IMG/VR virus record: IMGVR_UViG_3300029787_000253
Span: 461-27,625 of that record
Source: a virus
DNA length: 27,165 bases
Direction: 5' to 3' (one strand)
Shown: piece by piece, positions 21,023 to 27,165 of the stretch
Numbering within the stretch: position 1 is the stretch's first letter
Layout: each line of letters opens with the position of its first letter
The notes under the pieces: generated by a model
Told to the model about the DNA's origin: nothing
The model's input: the letters and a program-made list of their open reading frames with translations, nothing else
Database searches by the model: none
Program-made: the position numbers and the translations under genes

Positions 21023-24000
21023 ATGGCCTCAATGTATGATTTCTTAGAAGAGTCTTCAACATCTCAAAACAACTTTAACAAAGTAGGTAATATTGAATCT
21101 GTTTTATCTGGCGTTGTATCTGGATTAATTTCTATACCCAAAGGTTTATTTTCATTAGGCGCAACTCTTACTGACTTGGGCGTTAACAGCGGTAAAGCTG
21201 CCGAGGTAGAACAATGGTTTGATGATCTAACAGAATTTGATGAAAAAGCAGAAGCAACTACAGCAGGTAAAATTACAGAGGCATTAGTTAACATTGGAAT
21301 ACCTGCAGCAAGGGGTTTTAAAATAGCGTCTAAAGTAGCTGACGATGCTATGCGTGCTGCAAGAGGTGGTAAATATTTAAAAGCATCTAACCCTAAGTTA
21401 TTAGAAGGTGCTAAAGCTGCACAAGAGTTAAACGCTGCGGGTAAAACAAATAGATTTATAGCCGGTGCATTAGGTGGTGGTTTAGCAGAGTCTGTATTTG
21501 TAGGTGACGTAGAGCAATTAGGATCATTGGGCGATTTAATTGGCGGACCAACACAAATTGACAGAGGAACTGACGACGATGCAACTAGAGAATTATTAAA
21601 TAGAATTAGATTTGGAACTGAAGGAGCTTTATTTACAGGATTAATTGGTGGCGTTGGGGCTACGGTAAAAAAACTTACGGACAGAACTAAACAATTAGAC
21701 GTAGCAAATTCTAAATTAGACAGATGGATTGATAAAATTGCATCAGGGTTCAGGGCAAGAAGTGGTAAGACACAAGAGTTCTTTGATGAAGAAAGATTAA
21801 CAACAGGTTTAAAAGCAGGAGATGCCGCTGCTGCTAGAAACATATCTAGAGATTTAGATATCGCAATAGATAAAGTATTTAGTCCTTACAGAACTATTGT
21901 TAACCAAGCGACAGCAGCAGATAGAAAAACATTATTAAAACAAATTAATGACTTAATGTTGGAGGGAAATCCTACGATAGACAAAGATGGTATTGCAAAA
22001 TTTGGTGAACTCGACCAAGGTTTAAAAGATAAACTTGTTTCTAGATTAAAAGGACTAGATGTTAAAGACGAAGTTATTACAGATATACTTAGCAGTCTGT
22101 CTAATATTAGAACTAGGTGGTCAGATCTTTTTTCAAAACTTGGACAACAATTAGATTCCGATGAAATAAAAGAATTTAAAGATTTATTTGGTGAAAAATT
22201 TAAAGGTTATTTAGGAGCAACGTACGACATATTTCAAAACGATAGTATTCTACCCTGGTTGAGATACACTCCAACTAGAGAAGCTATTGATAAAGCTAAA
22301 GCGTCTTTTATATCTAGTGCAAGAGAAGCTGGTGAAGAGATGACAGATCTACAAGCAGAGCAGGCAGTATCTAGAGTTTTAAAAACTGCAAGATTACCGA
22401 AAGGTATGAGAATGGATAAACCATCTGATGCAATTTTTGAAGTACCGAGTTTTTTTGTAAACAGAACCGTATTAAAAGATGTTACAACTGACAGAGGGTC
22501 TGCATTAATTTCTGCAGGTAGAATTAAACCCGGAGACAAAGAAGTTTTTGAAAACCTTTTAGGTAAACAAGCTAACCCGATGCAAACTATTTTAGGTGGC
22601 ACTGCAAAACTTTCTATGATCGTAAGGCGTAACGAGTTTTTTCAAAATTTAATTAAAACATCCGATGATTTAAAAGCAACAGGTAAAACACCTATGTTTG
22701 CTAAAACACAAGACGAAGCAAGATTAATATTTGGTGATGACTTTCAACAAATAAGAATTGACCAAGCCAAAACTTTAAGTGTTGCAGCTAAAGGTGGGTC
22801 GGTTAATCCATTAAACGAATTATATACAACACCTGGTATAGCTAAAGCATTAGAAGGAACATCATTAGCATTTGATAACAACGGAATGTTAGGACAGCTC
22901 TACAATAGCTTAGTTCTATATCCAAAAGGTTTATCACAAATTGCTAAAACAATTTTATCACCAGTCACTCACGTTAGAAACTTTGTAAGTGCTGCAGCGT
23001 TTGCTTCTGCAAATGGTATTATACCGGCAGCTGATCCTGCTGCAATCAAACAAGCCTATCAAGCATTACAAACACCTCTTAAAGGCACAAGAATGCAAAA
23101 CGAATTGTACGAAAAACTTTTAAAACTTGGTGTTGTAAATAGTAACGTAAGATTAGGGGACCTAACTAAACTTTTACAAGACGTAGACTTTGGTGAAACT
23201 ATGACTTCTGACAAAGGTTTAAGATTATTATTAAAACCATTATCAAAATTAAAATCTGTATCTCAAGATTTGTATACAGCTGAGGATGATTTTTGGAAAA
23301 TATATTCTTGGGCTATAGAAAAAAAGAGAATAGAAAAAGCTTTTGAATCTGTGGGTGTTACAAGAGGACAATTTATTAAACGAAATGGACAAGAAGTAAG
23401 ACTAACAGAAGAATTTTTAGAACAAGAAGCAGCAGATATTGTTAAAAATAATATACCTAATTATGATTATGTACCTGACTTTATTAAGTCTTTAAGGAAA
23501 CTACCTATTGGAAATTTTGTATCTTTTCCAGCAGAGATAGCTAGAACAGGAACTAACATAGTCCAACGTGCATTAAGAGAAATTAATGAGACTGTTGAAT
23601 TAGCTGATGGTACTATTGTAAAACCTTTTCAATCAATAGGGTATAGAAGATTGTTTGGTTTTGGTGCTACAGTGGCAGCTGTTCCTTATGCTACAGCAGA
23701 AGGATTTGCTGCCCTTTACGACGTCACAGACGACGAGAGAGCGGCATTAAAAAGATTTGTGGCTCCATGGTCTAAAAACTCTACAATTCTGCCTATAAAA
23801 CAACCAGACGGCTCATTTAAATACATAGATTTTAGTCATGCCAATGCATATGACACTTTAATTAGACCAATTCAAACGGTTATTAATAAAGTAGCTGCTG
23901 GTGAGACAGATCAAGACGGTATTATGGATGACATGGTAGCAGGTGTCTTTGAAGCTATGAAAGAATTTGGTCAGCCATTTGTATCTGAGTCTATTTGGAG

Positions 24001-24895
24001 TGAAGCAGTATTAGATTTAATTGCAAGAAGTGGACAAACAAGAGATGGTTTTCAAGTGTTTAATCCTCAAGATTTACCTGGAGACAAAGCAACAAAAATT
24101 ATGAAACATTTGGTTAAAGCAGTAATGCCATTTTCTGCACAACAATTAGTGAGACTAGATCAATCAATTAAATCAGTAGATGTTATTACAAAAATACCTG
24201 GTGCGGGTGATGATGTGTTTAGTTCTAGTGGTGAGACTTATGAATTTGGTGATGAGTTTGCAGGTTTATTTGGTTTTAGATCTGTTAACGTAAACCCAAC
24301 CAGAGCTATGAATTTTAAAGTGGCAGATTATCAAAAAGGTGTAAGGGAATCGAGACAATTATTTACAAGAGAAGCTTTACGTGGTGGACCTATTGAGCCG
24401 GCTGCAATTGTTGATGCTTATTTAAATGCAAACAGAGCTTTGTTTGGAGTTAAAAAAAATTTAGGGGAAGATATAGAAGCGGCACAAACTTTAGGAATAT
24501 CTGGTGAGGGTCTTAGAAATTCTTTAGATAGATTATCTAACATAGAAGTTAATGCTATTATAAATAAAAGATTTAGACCTATTACTATCTCTAATGACAT
24601 TAGAGCTGCTTTTAGAACCAACGCAATTAAGTTAGGAGTGCCTGACCCGATGGAAACAGCGTTCCCAATCATTGCTGATCTTAGATCACAGATGTTGTCT
24701 GTATTATTAAGTGAAGTATCGTTTCCAAGAATAGATAATCCATTACAACCTATTATGCAAAACACACCATTAGGACCAACTACATTAAACTTACCTGGCA
24801 TTGATGCTGGTGCAGTAAATAATCAAGTTCAAGGTGGTAATTTTAATAACCTGACAACACAACAAAAATTAGGTATACTTTTTCCAAATGACTAG
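21023..24895 (+). CDS. Large internal virion / ejection protein (1290 aa)
   Basis: At 1290 residues this is the largest gene in the window, preceded by gaggggt. The N-terminal 250 residues alternate Gly/Ala-rich hydrophobic stretches ('VLSGVVSGLISIPKGLFSLG', about 27-46; 'GALGGGLAESVFVGD') with acidic segments. A mostly helical body follows, with 'KRFVAPWSKNSTILPIKQPD' and 'SHANAYDTLIRPIQTVINK' near residues 912-960. No lysozyme, transglycosylase or peptidase signature is apparent to me. The size and position (last of the internal proteins, just before the lysis genes) match large ejected proteins such as T7 gp16 without showing homology. It is probably part of the trans-envelope DNA channel. 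The 8-base overlap with the lysis gene suggests late co-expression. Confidence 0.65.
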   Translation: MASMYDFLEESSTSQNNFNKVGNIESVLSGVVSGLISIPKGLFSLGATLTDLGVNSGKAAEVEQWFDDLTEFDEKAEATTAGKITEALVNIGIPAARGFKIASKVADDAMRAARGGKYLKASNPKLLEGAKAAQELNAAGKTNRFIAGALGGGLAESVFVGDVEQLGSLGDLIGGPTQIDRGTDDDATRELLNRIRFGTEGALFTGLIGGVGATVKKLTDRTKQLDVANSKLDRWIDKIASGFRARSGKTQEFFDEERLTTGLKAGDAAAARNISRDLDIAIDKVFSPYRTIVNQATAADRKTLLKQINDLMLEGNPTIDKDGIAKFGELDQGLKDKLVSRLKGLDVKDEVITDILSSLSNIRTRWSDLFSKLGQQLDSDEIKEFKDLFGEKFKGYLGATYDIFQNDSILPWLRYTPTREAIDKAKASFISSAREAGEEMTDLQAEQAVSRVLKTARLPKGMRMDKPSDAIFEVPSFFVNRTVLKDVTTDRGSALISAGRIKPGDKEVFENLLGKQANPMQTILGGTAKLSMIVRRNEFFQNLIKTSDDLKATGKTPMFAKTQDEARLIFGDDFQQIRIDQAKTLSVAAKGGSVNPLNELYTTPGIAKALEGTSLAFDNNGMLGQLYNSLVLYPKGLSQIAKTILSPVTHVRNFVSAAAFASANGIIPAADPAAIKQAYQALQTPLKGTRMQNELYEKLLKLGVVNSNVRLGDLTKLLQDVDFGETMTSDKGLRLLLKPLSKLKSVSQDLYTAEDDFWKIYSWAIEKKRIEKAFESVGVTRGQFIKRNGQEVRLTEEFLEQEAADIVKNNIPNYDYVPDFIKSLRKLPIGNFVSFPAEIARTGTNIVQRALREINETVELADGTIVKPFQSIGYRRLFGFGATVAAVPYATAEGFAALYDVTDDERAALKRFVAPWSKNSTILPIKQPDGSFKYIDFSHANAYDTLIRPIQTVINKVAAGETDQDGIMDDMVAGVFEAMKEFGQPFVSESIWSEAVLDLIARSGQTRDGFQVFNPQDLPGDKATKIMKHLVKAVMPFSAQQLVRLDQSIKSVDVITKIPGAGDDVFSSSGETYEFGDEFAGLFGFRSVNVNPTRAMNFKVADYQKGVRESRQLFTREALRGGPIEPAAIVDAYLNANRALFGVKKNLGEDIEAAQTLGISGEGLRNSLDRLSNIEVNAIINKRFRPITISNDIRAAFRTNAIKLGVPDPMETAFPIIADLRSQMLSVLLSEVSFPRIDNPLQPIMQNTPLGPTTLNLPGIDAGAVNNQVQGGNFNNLTTQQKLGILFPND

Positions 24896-25076
24896 AAACG
24901 CATTACAAAAAATAGAAGACCACGAAAAGCTTTGTCGAATTATGCAGAAGCAAACGCATGACAAGATTAATAAGCTTGAACGTCAAATTAATAGAGTCGA
25001 AAGCATATTATTGGTATCTACTGGGGCTTTGATATCTGGTATGGCTTATGTTATATTTGCTTTAATTATTAGATAA
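24888..25076 (+). CDS. Small membrane protein, probable holin or holin helper
   Basis: A 62-residue protein. Residues 1-38 form a charged helix that looks coiled-coil-like ('KINKLERQINRVES'), and residues about 39-61 are one hydrophobic segment ('ILLVSTGALISGMAYVIFAL'). This is the plan of small XhlA-like phage lysis proteins. It starts 8 bases inside the large internal protein gene and is followed within 2 bases by the peptidase, as in holin-endolysin pairs. With one membrane segment it may be a holin, or an accessory to one encoded elsewhere. The function is inferred from topology and context. Confidence 0.6.
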   Translation: MTRNALQKIEDHEKLCRIMQKQTHDKINKLERQINRVESILLVSTGALISGMAYVIFALIIR

Positions 25077-25078
25077 AA

Positions 25079-25555
25079 ATGAATCTTTCACGTAACTTCA
25101 GCTTGCAAGAGCTTATCAAAAGCGACACTGCTATCCGTATGGATATTGATAACAATCCTAATGCAGATCAAATAGAAAAATTAAAAGCATTGTGTGAAAA
25201 TATTTTGCAACCCGTACGTGATCATTACGGCAGGGTTAAAGTGACTAGCGGGTTCCGTTCAGAAAAATTGTGTCTAGCCATAAAAAGTTCAATTAATAGT
25301 CAACATGCAAAAGCGGAGGCGGCCGACTTTGAATGTCTAGGAGTAGACAACGCTGAATTGGCTGATTGGATTTATAAAAATTTAGATTTTGATCAATTGA
25401 TACTCGAGTTTTACACGCCCGGCGAACCTAATTCGGGATGGATACATTGCAGCTATACTCCGGACCAACCAAGAAAACAATTTTTACATGCTTTTAAATC
25501 GGAAGGTAAAACTAAATACAAACCCGTAATAGGATCAGCTAGAAATTTAGTTTAG
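25079..25555 (+). CDS. M15-type zinc peptidase (endolysin)
   Basis: A 158-residue protein of the peptidase M15A type (D-Ala-D-Ala carboxypeptidase/endopeptidase fold). 'LQPVRDHYGRVKVTSGFRSE' is the conserved opening; 'SSINSQHAKAEAADFE' carries the zinc ligands His76 and Asp83; 'SGWIHCSY' provides His123. These positions match the family arrangement (H, D, H). The length is that of a bare catalytic domain with no extra cell-wall-binding part and no signal peptide, so export would depend on the holin candidate. The ATG is 2 bases after the stop of the membrane gene. It should cleave peptide bridges in peptidoglycan at lysis. Confidence 0.82.
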   Translation: MNLSRNFSLQELIKSDTAIRMDIDNNPNADQIEKLKALCENILQPVRDHYGRVKVTSGFRSEKLCLAIKSSINSQHAKAEAADFECLGVDNAELADWIYKNLDFDQLILEFYTPGEPNSGWIHCSYTPDQPRKQFLHAFKSEGKTKYKPVIGSARNLV

Positions 25556-26985
25556 ATCCAATCTTTTAATTCTTCACCCATAATCTGGCTAGCTATATTA
25601 ACTTTTTTCTTAAGAGCTTTTACAATTCTCGCATCAACAGTATCTTCACAATAAATATCTATATAAGTCATAGGAAATTTTTGACCTATACGATCTATTC
25701 TAGCCTCTGATTGTTGTCTTTTTTCTAAGTCATAACCATTAGAATAGTAGATCATTGTACTAGCAGCTGTTAAAGTAATACCATAACCACCTGTTTGTGT
25801 TGTACCAACAAAAAATCTTACAGGTGAGTCTGGATCTTGAAATTTTTTTATATTAGATTGACGCTCACCCATCGGTGTTAAACCGTAGTAGTCTACAAAA
25901 CTATTTTCGCCAAATTTTTTAACTATCTCCCGGATTATCCTATTAACATCTCTTTGCCAATGGGCCCAAATAACTACTTTGCCCTCTATCTCTTCTAAAA
26001 CATTTATTAATTCTGGCAATCTGTTGGAGTCTAGGTCGTGAATTGTACCATCATCTGCAGTAAAATGACCACAAGTAATTTGTTGAAGTCTCATAAGTTG
26101 AGTCATGACAGTAGCAGTAGTCATTAACTTACCGTCCATCTGTGCAAGAGCAAATTGTTTCATTTGTAGGTACGCTTTCTTTTGGTCCGGCGTAAGTGTA
26201 ACTAAACGTTTAACAAAAGTTTTTTCTGGTAAATCTAAACAATCTTCTTTTAGCACTCTGTAAGAAAAAGGTTTTAATTTTTCTGACAATTCTGCAAGAT
26301 GTTGATAACCAGTCACAATTTGTACAGATCGTCCACCAAAGTTTGCTGTTTTCATTTTAGCATACCTAGTTCTAAACGTGTAATAAGAAGTGTGTCCTAA
26401 TAATTCTTTTTGTAAAAATTCACATTGTTTATATAAATCTAATGGTGACTTGGTAACAGGCGATCCTGTAAGAATTCTTTTATACGGTGCATACTCACCA
26501 AGAGTACAAATATGTTTTGTACGTTTTGCATCTGGATTTTTAATTGTTGTAGACTCATCAATAGCCATCATAGTTCTGTGACATCTTAAAAATTTAGCAG
26601 CAAACTCTACACCTTTTTTAGTAGAAAAAGCTTCTACATTCATAATTAAAATATGTAAGTCTTCTCCCGGTTCAAAAACTTTATCTAGTTCTGATTGTTG
26701 TTTTTTAGTGCTCATTGCTTGCCACAAAACTGATGTGTGCTCTACATGATCTGGCATATGGTCTGGTATTTCATTTTGATACCAGTTTTTGTAAACACCT
26801 TTTGGTGCCACAATTAAGACACCATTTATTTTACCGGCGTCATACAACATAGCAATGTTATCTATCAATACTTTTGATTTACCAGTACCCATTTCCATAA
26901 AATAAGCAAAGTATGTCTTGTCCCAAGAAAGCTCTAATGCTTTTAGTTGATGAGCATACGGCTTAGTTTTAAATTTATATCTCAT
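25552..26985 (-). CDS. SNF2/superfamily-2 type helicase
   Basis: A 477-residue protein on the - strand, starting at the ATG at 26985 ('MRYKFKTKPYAHQLKAL'); an upstream in-frame ATG at 27024 lies before the -10 of the likely promoter and is not used if that promoter is. It contains Walker A 'MGTGKS' (residues 32-37), the 'DEST' box (about 143), 'TGSP' (about 173-176), 'VVIWAHWQRDV', 'TTQTGGYGITLTAAS' and motif VI 'QQSEARIDRIGQ' (about 424-435). Together these identify an SNF2-like DNA translocase as used by marine phages in replication or recombination. The DEST and GTGKS residues are intact. Its stop and the stop of the M15 gene overlap, facing each other. The only gene on this strand, it probably has its own promoter. 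Confidence 0.85.
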   Translation of the reverse strand: MRYKFKTKPYAHQLKALELSWDKTYFAYFMEMGTGKSKVLIDNIAMLYDAGKINGVLIVAPKGVYKNWYQNEIPDHMPDHVEHTSVLWQAMSTKKQQSELDKVFEPGEDLHILIMNVEAFSTKKGVEFAAKFLRCHRTMMAIDESTTIKNPDAKRTKHICTLGEYAPYKRILTGSPVTKSPLDLYKQCEFLQKELLGHTSYYTFRTRYAKMKTANFGGRSVQIVTGYQHLAELSEKLKPFSYRVLKEDCLDLPEKTFVKRLVTLTPDQKKAYLQMKQFALAQMDGKLMTTATVMTQLMRLQQITCGHFTADDGTIHDLDSNRLPELINVLEEIEGKVVIWAHWQRDVNRIIREIVKKFGENSFVDYYGLTPMGERQSNIKKFQDPDSPVRFFVGTTQTGGYGITLTAASTMIYYSNGYDLEKRQQSEARIDRIGQKFPMTYIDIYCEDTVDARIVKALKKKVNIASQIMGEELKDWI

Positions 26986-27004
26986 AATAATTATTCTTTC
27001 TGTA

Positions 27005-27032
27005 TTGACTTCTATATAGAACATCCTATATT
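27005..27032 (+). promoter_or_regulatory. Possible divergent promoter, + strand
   Basis: TTGACT (27005-27010) and TATATT (27027-27032) are separated by 16 bases and overlap the helicase promoter on the other strand. If used, the transcript would begin about 27039, next to ATG 27041. No Shine-Dalgarno is visible for that gene, so it might be leaderless. The match is moderate. Confidence 0.4.
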
Positions 27033-27041
27033 GTTTGTCAA
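27013..27041 (-). promoter_or_regulatory. Sigma70-type promoter for the helicase
   Basis: On the - strand, TTGACA (27041-27036) and TATATA (27018-27013) are separated by exactly 17 bases. The -35 is perfect and the -10 matches 4/6. It lies just upstream of the helicase ATG at 26985, leaving a leader of roughly 20 bases. The start codon candidate at 27024 would be upstream of the -10. Confidence 0.65.
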
Positions 27042-27165
27042 TGTCAGAAAGAAAAAAAATAGTATACGTAATTCAAGAATTACCCGGCACAAAAGCAAAC
27101 GCTCCTAAAATAAATATTATGAGTGCAAGAGAGTACGGTGATTTTAAATTTTTATTACCAGAATT
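27041..27165 (+). CDS. 5' part of a small conserved phage protein (partial)
   Basis: Open for 41 codons to the window edge. It begins MSERKKIVYVIQELPGTK, followed by 'KINIMSAREYGDFKFLLPE'. The shape (short strand IVYVIQE, then a helix start 'SAREYGD' and 'LLPE') resembles the small proteins of marine phages with 'A..YG....LLP'. No Shine-Dalgarno is visible before the ATG. It is divergent from the helicase and probably begins the next (early/replication) block. The end lies outside the window. Confidence 0.5.
   Translation, partial: MSERKKIVYVIQELPGTKANAPKINIMSAREYGDFKFLLPE

Noticed and set aside
21064-21843. 259-codon open frame on the - strand
   Set aside because: A shadow of the large internal protein gene: no start signal, Pro/Ser/Ala-rich reading of the other strand's codons and no recognisable motif.
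26986-27024. Upstream start of the helicase at 27024
   Set aside because: The 13 extra residues would precede the promoter's -10 and have no proper ribosome-binding site; the ATG at 26985 starts a normal helicase N-terminus.
1-27165. tRNA genes, integrase or attachment sites
   Set aside because: I saw no cloverleaf-like tract, no integrase gene and no flanking direct repeats; the window shows only lytic-type genes, but a covariance-model scan was not possible.

Overview
This window is a stretch of a lytic-type tailed phage genome (Caudoviricetes), probably marine. It is strongly A+T-rich, genes are packed with 1-14 bp overlaps, and nearly everything reads on the + strand. The structural genes follow a short-tailed (podovirus-like) plan: an SU10-like adaptor, a P22 gp10 / T7 gp12-like nozzle candidate and a very large internal protein, with no obvious tape-measure or contractile-sheath gene. 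Protein signatures (plastocyanin-like CxxHxxM virion domain, GLxATSSVGxI repeats, glycine-rich fibres, N-terminus 'RPMFRYGGPI', 'DDVPARLSKNEFVFTADAV') resemble uncultured marine phages, pelagiphages and cyanophages. A SAR11-like or cyanobacterial host is an inference; no host gene is in the window.

Layout. (1) 1-2548: neck/collar genes, namely two virion proteins that carry a shared inserted beta-module and an adaptor. (2) 2565-7149: exterior/tail-fibre block, namely a small beta-protein, a cupredoxin-like protein with about 13 tandem repeats and Trp-rich motifs, a fibre-like protein, an extremely glycine-rich fibre/adhesin and a small conserved protein. (3) 7189-13091: eleven consecutive, mostly overlapping genes that all look like Fe(II)/2-oxoglutarate oxygenases. 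They comprise one JmjC/cupin-like protein, six prolyl-4-hydroxylase-like proteins with HxD or HxE motifs, and four proteins of the PF13759-like HxH type, interleaved. (4) 13162-24895: a nozzle-like protein behind its own possible promoter, a protein of unknown role, three small genes, and four internal/ejection-type proteins ending in a 1290-residue one. (5) 24888-25555: lysis pair, a small membrane protein and an M15-type peptidase. (6) 25552-26985: an SNF2-type helicase on the - strand, stop-to-stop with the peptidase. (7) 27005-27041: overlapping divergent promoter candidates and the start of a new + strand gene that runs off the window.

The outstanding feature is region 3. Phages often carry one or a few such oxygenases, but eleven in a row, of three metal-site classes and directly behind the fibre genes, looks like a dedicated modification island. 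The adjacent glycine-rich adhesin has six X-Pro-Gly sites, the sequence context used by collagen prolyl-4-hydroxylases. This makes virion-protein hydroxylation a testable explanation, though not a demonstrated one. The remaining genes look like an ordinary head-tail, ejection, lysis and helicase programme.
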